A DNA stretch of 5,155 nt, from NCBI GenBank assembly GCA_020355985.1, contig CP070628.1, positions 219,580-224,734 of the forward strand, read 5' to 3'. The stretch comes from Nitrospirota bacterium. Its GTDB lineage: Bacteria > Nitrospirota > Nitrospiria > Nitrospirales > UBA8639. Position 1 is the first letter of the stretch; each line of letters starts with the position of its first letter. The notes below the pieces were generated by a model. It ran no database searches. It had not been told where the DNA came from and saw only the letters and a list, made by a program, of their open reading frames with translations. Position numbers and translations under genes: made by a program. This document shows, in pieces, positions 1 to 5,155 of the stretch.

Positions 1-192
1 ACCCAATGGGGCGGATTTGGAACCAATGAAGGACAATTCAATTTTCCATACGGATTAGGGGTCGATAGCCGAAACCACGTCTATGTGGTTGATAGCGGCA
101 ACATGCGTGTTCAGGAGTTTATGCCCGCTGAAGAAGCTGAAGAACACTTCCAAGAAGAAGAATTGGCATTTACTCCTGAGGCAGCCGAATAG
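1..192 (+). CDS. NHL-repeat protein, C-terminal fragment
   Basis: This is the last 63 codons of a gene whose start lies left of the window, in frame 1 and ending in TAG. Residues 13-40 form one NHL repeat: F-N-x-P-Y-G-L-G-V-D, then VYVVDSGNMRVQEF, the typical 'P-x-G-(I/V)-A-V-D ... V-Y-V-x-D-x-x-N-x-R-(I/V)-Q-x-F' pattern. The preceding W-G-G-F-G-T-x-x-G-Q-F is the end of the previous blade. NHL repeats build six-bladed beta-propellers that serve mainly as binding scaffolds and are often secreted or envelope-linked. The fragment says nothing about ligand or location. After the repeat comes a tail of about 22 residues with nine glutamates, unlike the propeller. Family assignment is confident, function unknown. 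It is probably unrelated to the gua genes, since a hairpin and a promoter separate them. Confidence 0.85.
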   Translation, partial: TQWGGFGTNEGQFNFPYGLGVDSRNHVYVVDSGNMRVQEFMPAEEAEEHFQEEELAFTPEAAE

Positions 193-251
193 CGATCAAA
201 ACCTCATTAAGCCGTTTCACTGGAATCACCACATCAGTTTTAGACGTATCA

Positions 252-284
252 GGCTTGGGGTTCTTCCACTCCGAACCCCAAGCC
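252..284 (+). terminator. Hairpin, probable terminator of the NHL gene
   Basis: A perfect 12-bp inverted repeat, GGCTTGGGGTTC (252-263) and GAACCCCAAGCC (273-284), encloses a 9-nt loop. It starts 59 nt after the NHL stop codon and lies upstream of the guaB promoter, where a terminator is expected. No T-tract follows on either strand, so it is not a textbook intrinsic terminator. Flanking GTTTT (237-241) and AAAAC (287-291) could add an outer stem across an asymmetric bulge. It might instead protect the 3' end of the upstream mRNA. Confidence 0.5.
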
Positions 285-387
285 CGAAAACAACGGCAAC
301 GTCTTCATAGAGCAGGCAAAGAAGTAACGTTGTCTATTTCTTAAGTGTTCATTCTCAAGATTCAAAATAAACTCTCCAACCCACAGA

Positions 388-416
388 TTGACTGCACTAT
401 TTAAGAATTTTATGAT
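388..416 (+). promoter_or_regulatory. Sigma-70-type promoter for guaB
   Basis: A -35 box TTGACT (388-393, 5 of 6 consensus bases) and a -10 box TATGAT (411-416, 5 of 6) are separated by exactly 17 nt. Transcription should begin near 423, giving a leader of about 68 nt before the guaB ATG. The A/T-rich stretch just upstream (361-371) could help RNA polymerase binding. It is the best promoter match I found in a gap and is placed to drive guaB and the closely packed genes after it. I see no clear operator or purine riboswitch in the leader. The rest of the 193-490 gap holds only the hairpin at 252-284 and no credible gene. Confidence 0.7.
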
Positions 417-490
417 GATGAAAATTTTTGTCGTTTCGTGACACGCACCTAACATCATTTACGGCACCCTAGGACCTAACGCTTCGAATC

Positions 491-1951
491 ATGTGGGATC
501 AACAACTACGAGTCGGATTGACGTTTGATGACGTGATCTTAACCCCACGACGATCGAATATCATTCCCACCGATGTTGAAACCTCAACGCAACTCACACG
601 AAATATTCGCATCAATATCCCAGTGGTCAGTGCTGCTATGGATACCGTGACGGAAGGGCGCATGGCCATTGCCTTATCCCGCGAAGGTGGCCTTGGGATT
701 ATTCACCGAGCACTGTCACCCGATAACCAAGCGGCAGAAGTCGATAAGGTCAAGAAGTCGGAAAGTGGGATGATTCTTTCTCCCATTACCATTTCACCCG
801 AACATACCATTCGTGATGCCCACCATCTCATGGCTACATATCGAATATCAGGAATCCCGGTCACGAAAGACAAAAAATTGGTCGGAATATTGACCAATCG
901 TGATCTTCGATTTGAAACCCGCATGGATCTTAAAGTCAGCCAGGCCATGACCAAAGACAAGCTCGTGACGGCTCCGGAAGGAACAAGCCTCGAAAAAGCA
1001 CAAGCCATTCTTCATGAACATCGCATCGAAAAATTACTCGTGGTCAATGATCAATTTGAATTAAAAGGTCTGATCACCATTAAAGATATCCAAAAAAAGA
1101 TTCAATATCCGTTTGCTTGCAAAGATGAACATGGCCGGCTACGAGTCGGTGCCGCCGTGGGAGTCGGGCCAGATGTGGAAGACCGTTTAGAGAGGCTCAT
1201 AAAAGCTGGAATTGATGTCTTGGTCGTCGATACAGCTCATGGCCATTCCCAGAGTGTCATCGACAAGGTCAAAGCGATTAAATCTCAGCATCCAAATCTA
1301 GAACTAATTGCCGGGAATGTGGCCACGGCGGAAGCGACCCAAGACCTCATCAAGGCCGGAGCTGACGCCGTTAAAATTGGGGTGGGTCCCGGATCCATTT
1401 GCACAACACGAATTGTCTCTGGAGCTGGCGTTCCACAACTCACAGCCGTGGCGGATTGTGCAACGGTGGCAAAAAAATATCAGATTCCGCTGGTTGCCGA
1501 CGGGGGAATCAAATACTCTGGGGATATCACCAAAGCCTTAGCTGCAGGAGCTTCCTCCGTTATGATCGGCTCGCTGTTTGCCGGCACAGAAGAATCTCCA
1601 GGAGAAACAGTATTGTATCAGGGCCGAACCTACAAGGAATACCGAGGTATGGGATCTCTGGGTGCTATGGAACGTGGAGGAAAAGATCGATATTCGCAAG
1701 AAGGGCGAGAGACGTCAAAGCTCGAACCGGAAGGTATTGAGGCCCGAGTGCACTACAAAGGTAATATGTCAGGGCTGATCTATCAAATGGTTGGAGGACT
1801 GAAGGCAGGGATGGGTTATTGCGGTTGCCGCACTATTCCTGAATTACAACGCGATGCGCGTTTTCTCCAGCTGACCGCTGCAGGTCTTCGAGAAGCCCAC
1901 GTCCATGATGTCGATATTACAAAGGAGGCCCCGAATTATCGGGCTGACTAA
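491..1951 (+). CDS. guaB: IMP dehydrogenase
   Basis: The enzyme oxidises IMP to XMP with NAD+, the committed step of guanine nucleotide synthesis, in the cytoplasm and usually as a tetramer/octamer. The 486 residues match the usual bacterial length. The (beta/alpha)8 barrel begins with [10 protein letters not shown] (10-19) and is interrupted at about 92-205 by a Bateman module of two CBS domains, the usual site of nucleotide (ATP/GTP) control. Visible active-site parts are the NAD-side D-T-A-H-G-H-S (247-253), the catalytic loop [11 protein letters not shown] with Cys304, phosphate-binding D-G-G-I (337-340) and [12 protein letters not shown] (360-371), and the mobile-flap Arg400-Tyr401 pair. 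The C-terminus is the usual E-A-P-N-Y-R. ATG 491 is the only start available: an in-frame TAG lies at 470-472 with no other start codon between. No good ribosome-binding site is seen, as the nearest AGGA (471-474) is 16 nt away. It is first in the proposed operon, 51 nt before guaA. Confidence 0.98.
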   Translation: MWDQQLRVGLTFDDVILTPRRSNIIPTDVETSTQLTRNIRINIPVVSAAMDTVTEGRMAIALSREGGLGIIHRALSPDNQAAEVDKVKKSESGMILSPITISPEHTIRDAHHLMATYRISGIPVTKDKKLVGILTNRDLRFETRMDLKVSQAMTKDKLVTAPEGTSLEKAQAILHEHRIEKLLVVNDQFELKGLITIKDIQKKIQYPFACKDEHGRLRVGAAVGVGPDVEDRLERLIKAGIDVLVVDTAHGHSQSVIDKVKAIKSQHPNLELIAGNVATAEATQDLIKAGADAVKIGVGPGSICTTRIVSGAGVPQLTAVADCATVAKKYQIPLVADGGIKYSGDITKALAAGASSVMIGSLFAGTEESPGETVLYQGRTYKEYRGMGSLGAMERGGKDRYSQEGRETSKLEPEGIEARVHYKGNMSGLIYQMVGGLKAGMGYCGCRTIPELQRDARFLQLTAAGLREAHVHDVDITKEAPNYRAD

Positions 1952-1958
1952 GACTCGA

Positions 1959-1978
1959 TTCCTCGCTGAGGAACTCAG
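1959..1978 (+). promoter_or_regulatory. guaB-guaA spacer hairpin covering an SD-like site
   Basis: The 51-nt spacer contains a perfect 6-bp hairpin, TTCCTC (1959-1964), loop GCT, GAGGAA (1968-1973). Its 3' arm contains GAGGA (1968-1972), the only Shine-Dalgarno-like sequence in the spacer. A second hairpin, CTGAG (1966-1970), loop GAA, CTCAG (1974-1978), uses the same GAGG bases, so the two folds exclude each other. This could regulate translation of guaA or of the short ORF at 1984, but the stems are short and no ligand or factor can be inferred. Confidence 0.3.
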
Positions 1979-1983
1979 ATCTT

Positions 1984-2019
1984 ATGTACCTGCTTTTCGC
2001 CTATGCACCCCCACCATGA
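1984..2019 (+). CDS. Possible 11-residue ORF overlapping guaA start
   Basis: ATG 1984 opens an 11-codon reading frame (M-Y-L-L-F-A-Y-A-P-P-P, stop TGA 2017-2019) that overlaps the first codons of guaA in another frame. The spacer's GAGGA (1968-1972) sits 11 nt before this ATG but 30 nt before the guaA ATG, so by spacing the site suits this ORF better. Translating ribosomes would terminate just past the guaA start and could reinitiate there. I recognise no function for the peptide. It may be chance, since an open frame of this length is common. Confidence 0.2.
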   Translation: MYLLFAYAPPP

Positions 2020-3559
2020 TACCATTGTCATCCTGGACTTTGGGTCACAATACACGCAACTCATTGCCCGCCGGATTCGAGAAATTCAGGTTTTTTCGGT
2101 CATTCTCCCAGCCCAATCCTCGCTGCAAGACATCCTAAGTCATAACCCCAAGGGCCTAATTTTCTCAGGTGGTCCTGCAAGTGTCACGCAGACCCATGCC
2201 CCGAAAATCGACACCAAAATCTTTAAGCTTGGCATTCCTATCTTAGGAATCTGCTACGGGATGCAACTCATCGCTCATCACTGTGGCGGGACAGTCAATC
2301 CCACTCCAAATCGAGAATTTGGCCGAGCGAATCTCCACCTTGATAACGTGGAGGATTTATTTAAGGGAATTAAAACTAAAAAATCTTTTCCCGTATGGAT
2401 GTCTCATGGAGATTCGGTCGAACAACTTCCTTCAGGATTTCAAGCGATTGGCCATACAGCACATGCCCCCATTGCAGCCATGAAAAAGGTGGAGGGCTCA
2501 CAACAATTCTTCGGCATTCAATTTCACCCAGAAGTCGTTCACACACAACATGGATTGACGATACTCAAGAACTTTTCGCGTCACATTTGTCATTGTCAAC
2601 CAACTTGGACGATGGGTTCCTTCATTGATCAAGCCGTCGCAGAGATACGACACAAGGTGGGCAAGGGCAAAGTCATCTGTGCACTCAGTGGCGGCGTCGA
2701 TTCCACCGTGGCGGCCGTTCTGGTTCACCGAGCCATTGGCAGCCAACTCACCTGCTTGTTCATCGATAACGGATTTATGCGCAAGGATGAAGTGGCAGAA
2801 CTGCAAACGACGTTTGATTCGTCCTATCACATGCCGGTTCGCATTGCCGATCATGGTTCAACATTCCTCTCTGCACTAGGACGCACGACCAACCCCGAAA
2901 CCAAACGAAAAATTATTGGTCGTCAATTCATTAAGGTATTCGAATATGAAGCCACTGCAATGGGAACCGTGAATTTCCTCGTTCAAGGGACACTCTATCC
3001 CGATGTCATTGAAAGCCTGAGCGTCAACGGTCCGTCGGCAACCATCAAATCCCATCATAATGTGGGTGGACTCCCAAAGCGGATGAAATTTAAATTAATC
3101 GAACCCTTTCGGGAACTGTTCAAAGATGAAGTACGTCAATTAGGCTTGGAACTGGGGTTACCAGAATCTATTGTTTGGCGACAACCTTTTCCTGGTCCAG
3201 GCTTAGCCATTCGTATTCTTGGTGCCGTGACAGCGGAACGCTTAACGATCCTTCAGGATGCAGACGCAATTGTGCGAAAAGAAATTGAACTTGCAGGGTT
3301 ATCTAGAAGCATTTGGCAATTCTTTGCAGTCTTGTTGCCGATACAAACCGTCGGCGTGATGGGTGATCAACGCACCTATGAATTTGTAGTGGCCATTCGT
3401 GCCGTCACCAGCACGGATGGTATGACAGCCGACTGGGCCGAAATTCCTCCAGACGTTTTAGGGAAAATGTCGAATCGAATTATTAATGAAGTTCACGGAG
3501 TCAACCGCGTAGTTTACGATATTAGCTCAAAACCACCTGCAACGATTGAGTGGGAATAA
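2003..3559 (+). CDS. guaA: GMP synthase (glutamine-hydrolysing)
   Basis: It converts XMP to GMP using ATP and ammonia released from glutamine, the step after GuaB. The 518 residues match the usual length of the single-chain bacterial enzyme. The N-terminal class I glutamine amidotransferase domain (about 7-195) has the oxyanion strand S-G-G-P (55-58), the nucleophile elbow GICYGMQ with Cys84, and the partner residues His175 and Glu177 in QFHPEV. The ATP-pyrophosphatase domain follows, with the PP-loop LSGGVDST (228-235), F-I-D-N-G (253-257), and LYPDVIES then GPSATIKSHHNVGGLP (343-358). The C-terminal dimerisation and XMP-binding part contains RQPFPGPGLAIRILG (393-407) and ends in the family's hallmark KPPATIEWE. 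ATG 2003 is the only standard start after the in-frame TGA at 1967-1969, and it lacks a well-spaced Shine-Dalgarno. Its stop TAA shares a base with the next gene's ATG. Confidence 0.98.
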   Translation: MHPHHDTIVILDFGSQYTQLIARRIREIQVFSVILPAQSSLQDILSHNPKGLIFSGGPASVTQTHAPKIDTKIFKLGIPILGICYGMQLIAHHCGGTVNPTPNREFGRANLHLDNVEDLFKGIKTKKSFPVWMSHGDSVEQLPSGFQAIGHTAHAPIAAMKKVEGSQQFFGIQFHPEVVHTQHGLTILKNFSRHICHCQPTWTMGSFIDQAVAEIRHKVGKGKVICALSGGVDSTVAAVLVHRAIGSQLTCLFIDNGFMRKDEVAELQTTFDSSYHMPVRIADHGSTFLSALGRTTNPETKRKIIGRQFIKVFEYEATAMGTVNFLVQGTLYPDVIESLSVNGPSATIKSHHNVGGLPKRMKFKLIEPFRELFKDEVRQLGLELGLPESIVWRQPFPGPGLAIRILGAVTAERLTILQDADAIVRKEIELAGLSRSIWQFFAVLLPIQTVGVMGDQRTYEFVVAIRAVTSTDGMTADWAEIPPDVLGKMSNRIINEVHGVNRVVYDISSKPPATIEWE

Positions 3560-4401
3560 TGCCGGTTTCAGAAACCAAAATGGTTCGCCTACAAAAAATT
3601 ATTGCTGGCTCAGGAATCTCGTCAAGAAGGAAGGCAGAAGAATATATCCGACACGGCCTTGTGACGGTGAATGGCGAAACAGTCATGACTCTGGGGACAA
3701 AAGTTGACCCCCTCCATGATCATATTAAGGTTAATGGTCGTCACCTCAAGGCAAAGCTCCCGGATATGTTTGTCATGCTCAATAAACCGGTCGGCTATCT
3801 TTCGACGTTACATGATCCGGATGGCCGTCCAACCATAAAGCAACTCATGCCCAAGCCATCCTTACGATTATTTCCTGTAGGACGTCTGGATTTCGATAGT
3901 GAAGGGTTATTACTCCTCACGAATAACGGAGATATTGCCCAAGCCTGTCTCCATCCGACACATCACGTTCAAAAAACCTATCTCGTAAAAGTCAAAGGCG
4001 TGTTGGAGGATTCCCAGATCCAACAACTTCGTCGTGGGGTCGCGTTAGAAGATGGCCAAACAGCACCGGCAAAAGTGAAAAAGGCTGGGAAAGCTCAAGC
4101 CAATTCCTGGATTGAAATCAGCATCCACGAGGGAAGAAAACATCAAGTCAAACGCATGTTTGACCACATTGGCCATCCGGTGATTCGATTAAAACGTATT
4201 CAATTTGGACCATTGAATCTTGGGAAATTGCTTCCCGGCAAAACACGCTTCCTAACCGATAATGAAGCGAACGACCTTCGGCATTTATTGTCACTTTCAG
4301 GAACACCTTCTGGCACGGTACCCAAAACAAGTAAGCCACGTCTAAAAAACCCAAGGGCAACTCGCAGCAGCCAGCGTATCCGAAAAGTTAAAACGACATA
4401 A
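3559..4401 (+). CDS. rluB: rRNA pseudouridine synthase, RluB/RsuA family
   Basis: It isomerises a specific uridine in rRNA to pseudouridine. The 280-residue protein has an N-terminal S4 RNA-binding domain (about 9-65: RLQKIIAGSGISSRRKAEEYI ... V-T-V-N-G), then MLNKPVGYLST (73-83) opening the catalytic domain. The active-site motif is GRLDFDSEGLLLLTNNGD, with catalytic Asp111. A later signature is EGRKHQVKRMF (191-201), where Lys and His replace the more usual Asn and Arg. Residues 240-280 contain no acidic residue and ten Lys/Arg in the last 25, a basic tail typical of RluB-like members that modify 23S rRNA near the peptidyl-transferase centre. RluE, RluF or RsuA specificity cannot be excluded. 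The chosen ATG forms TAATG with the guaA stop, suggesting coupling, with GGGA (3552-3555) close before it. GTG 3550 and ATG 3580 are in-frame alternatives. Confidence 0.9.
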   Translation: MPVSETKMVRLQKIIAGSGISSRRKAEEYIRHGLVTVNGETVMTLGTKVDPLHDHIKVNGRHLKAKLPDMFVMLNKPVGYLSTLHDPDGRPTIKQLMPKPSLRLFPVGRLDFDSEGLLLLTNNGDIAQACLHPTHHVQKTYLVKVKGVLEDSQIQQLRRGVALEDGQTAPAKVKKAGKAQANSWIEISIHEGRKHQVKRMFDHIGHPVIRLKRIQFGPLNLGKLLPGKTRFLTDNEANDLRHLLSLSGTPSGTVPKTSKPRLKNPRATRSSQRIRKVKTT

Positions 4402-4419
4402 TTTTTTGACGGAGTATTC

Positions 4420-4485
4420 ATGAGTGTGATTTTCCGTGGTTTCGTGACTGAACATGACAAAGACCAGCAAGAGGCTTCATTGTGA
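4420..4485 (+). CDS. Small ORF (21 aa) coupled to aspS
   Basis: This short frame fills most of the gap between the pseudouridine synthase and aspS. ATG 4420 has a Shine-Dalgarno GGAG (4411-4414) with 5 nt between. The 21-residue product begins [10 protein letters not shown] and ends [10 protein letters not shown]. Its stop TGA (4483-4485) overlaps the aspS start GTG (4482-4484) as GTGA, the classic 4-nt overlap of translationally coupled genes. The peptide is hydrophilic in its second half, with no membrane segment, Cys cluster or family I recognise. It has two Asp codons (13 and 15), but no terminator hairpin lies between it and aspS, so classical attenuation is not supported. It may be a real small protein, a leader that feeds ribosomes to aspS, or chance. 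Confidence 0.4.
   Translation: MSVIFRGFVTEHDKDQQEASL
4471..4474 (+). promoter_or_regulatory. Ribosome-binding site that fixes the aspS start
   Basis: GAGG, preceded by AA (AAGAGG, 4469-4474), lies 7 nt before GTG 4482. Between the in-frame TGA at 4455-4457 and the conserved R-S-H-x-C-G-E-L of AspRS, GTG is the only common start codon, so this site supports it. The site lies inside the small ORF that overlaps aspS. Confidence 0.75.
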
Positions 4486-5155
4486 GGCGCTCTCATCACT
4501 GCGGAGAATTATCTTCGGCTCAGGTGGGGCAAACAGTCACCTTGGCGGGTTGGGTGGCAAGCCGACGCGACCATGGGGGGGTAATATTTATTGATATTCG
4601 AGACCGTTATGGTCTCACTCAAATCGTCTTCGATTCCGAAGAGAACGCCCCTCTTCACACCATTGCGGATCGATTGAGAAACGAATATGTCATAGCCATA
4701 ACGGGAATAGTCTCGGTGCGCCCTGAAGGATCGGACAATCCTCACCTTCCAACAGGGAGCATTGAAATTCGAGCCCAGACCCTTGACCTCCTCAATGAAG
4801 CCACGCCTTTGCCCTTTTCCATTGAAGATGATGTGCAGACCTCGGAATCACTGCGCCTGGAACACCGTTACCTAGATCTTCGTCGGCCAAAGATGCAAGA
4901 GCTCATTCAACTGCGGAGCCAAGTCTCACATCTCACTCGCAATTTCCTTCATGCGCGGCAATTCCTTGAGGTGGAAACACCGATTTTGACGAAAAGCACT
5001 CCTGAAGGCGCGCGCGATTATTTGGTGCCAAGCCGAGTCAATCCAGGAGATTTTTTCGCCCTGCCCCAATCTCCTCAACTTTTCAAACAAATTTTGATGA
5101 TCGGTGGCATGGATCGTTACTTTCAAATTGCCCGGTGTTTTCGTGATGAAGACCT
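4482..5155 (+). CDS. aspS: Aspartyl-tRNA synthetase, N-terminal part
   Basis: This class II synthetase charges tRNA-Asp with aspartate using ATP. The window holds 224 codons; the gene continues past the right edge (bacterial AspRS is usually near 590 residues). Residues 1-8 (M-R-R-S-H-H-C-G) and [21 protein letters not shown] (about 21-41) belong to the OB-fold anticodon-binding domain (to about 105). The hinge follows, with [13 protein letters not shown] (124-136). Class II motif 1 and the bacterial signature are [16 protein letters not shown] and ARDYLVPSR (161-185), then [16 protein letters not shown] (191-206) in the active site. The window ends in motif 2, RCFRDED (218-224). The bacterial-specific GAD insertion would lie beyond the edge. 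His31 and Gly83 occupy positions tied to relaxed tRNA-Asp/Asn recognition in some bacterial AspRS. The GTG start is supported by AAGAGG 7 nt upstream and overlaps the stop of a 21-codon ORF. Confidence 0.97.
   Translation, partial: MRRSHHCGELSSAQVGQTVTLAGWVASRRDHGGVIFIDIRDRYGLTQIVFDSEENAPLHTIADRLRNEYVIAITGIVSVRPEGSDNPHLPTGSIEIRAQTLDLLNEATPLPFSIEDDVQTSESLRLEHRYLDLRRPKMQELIQLRSQVSHLTRNFLHARQFLEVETPILTKSTPEGARDYLVPSRVNPGDFFALPQSPQLFKQILMIGGMDRYFQIARCFRDED

Noticed and set aside
83..310. Plus-strand 75-codon frame across the NHL end and the gap
   Set aside because: It overlaps the clear NHL reading frame in another frame, runs through the hairpin and has no family resemblance.
249..458. Minus-strand 69-codon frame in the gap before guaB
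   Set aside because: It spans the hairpin and the guaB promoter, and its product resembles nothing I recognise and has low-complexity codon content.
447..480. ACCTAAC direct repeat (447-453 and 474-480) in the guaB leader
   Set aside because: Seven bases twice in about 35 nt is near chance and no third copy or known operator matches.
423..490. Purine riboswitch or T-box in the guaB leader
   Set aside because: The leader is too short and lacks a three-way junction, a T-box core or a downstream terminator.
1399..1740. Plus-strand 113-codon frame inside guaB
   Set aside because: It is an alternate frame over the catalytic loop and flap of GuaB, with no independent start signal.
1921..1928. 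Perfect SD-like AAAGGAGG near the end of guaB
   Set aside because: It encodes part of the conserved T-K-E-A-P-N-Y C-terminus and no ATG, GTG or TTG follows at usable spacing.
2498..2854. Minus-strand 118-codon frame inside guaA
   Set aside because: It is fully antisense to conserved GuaA sequence including the PP-loop, so it is a shadow of the coding constraint.
4402..4434. Second promoter (TTGACG 4406-4411) or terminator (six T at 4402-4407) after rluB
   Set aside because: No acceptable -10 box lies 16-18 nt downstream, and no stem precedes the T run.

Overview
The window carries a compact, entirely plus-strand run of bacterial housekeeping genes. Order: the last 63 codons of an NHL-repeat protein, a non-coding gap of about 300 bp with a hairpin and a strong sigma-70-type promoter, guaB (IMP dehydrogenase), guaA (GMP synthase), an RluB/RsuA-family rRNA pseudouridine synthase, and the first 224 codons of a bacterial-type aspS (aspartyl-tRNA synthetase) that runs off the right edge. 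All four main genes look intact, with every expected catalytic motif. I see no mobile element, CRISPR array, tRNA or rRNA gene. By eye the base composition is close to 50% G+C throughout, and nothing suggests transfer of a segment.

The organism is a bacterium. The protein sequences, the NHL-repeat neighbour and the moderate G+C would fit Nitrospirota (a Nitrospira-like nitrite oxidiser of the lower-G+C kind). This is a recognition-based inference, not something proved by the window.

Layout: 1-192 is the NHL C-terminus with a Glu-rich tail. Positions 193-490 hold no convincing gene: a 12-bp perfect hairpin (252-284) probably ends the upstream transcript, and TTGACT-17 nt-TATGAT (388-416) should start the next. 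guaB (491-1951) and guaA (2003-3559) convert IMP to XMP to GMP. guaA's stop overlaps the start of the pseudouridine synthase by one base (TAATG, 3557-3561), which suggests translational coupling. An 18-nt gap then leads to an overlooked 21-codon ORF (4420-4485), which has its own Shine-Dalgarno and overlaps the GTG start of aspS (4482) as GTGA. The guaB promoter therefore probably drives one transcript that joins guanine nucleotide synthesis, 23S rRNA modification and tRNA aspartylation.

I do not see a new large system. The items most worth a second look are small and lie in the junctions: the 21-codon ORF coupled to aspS; a hairpin in the guaB-guaA spacer that hides the only Shine-Dalgarno-like sequence there, next to a 12-codon ORF (11 residues plus stop) overlapping the guaA start; and AspRS residues suggesting a non-discriminating enzyme.
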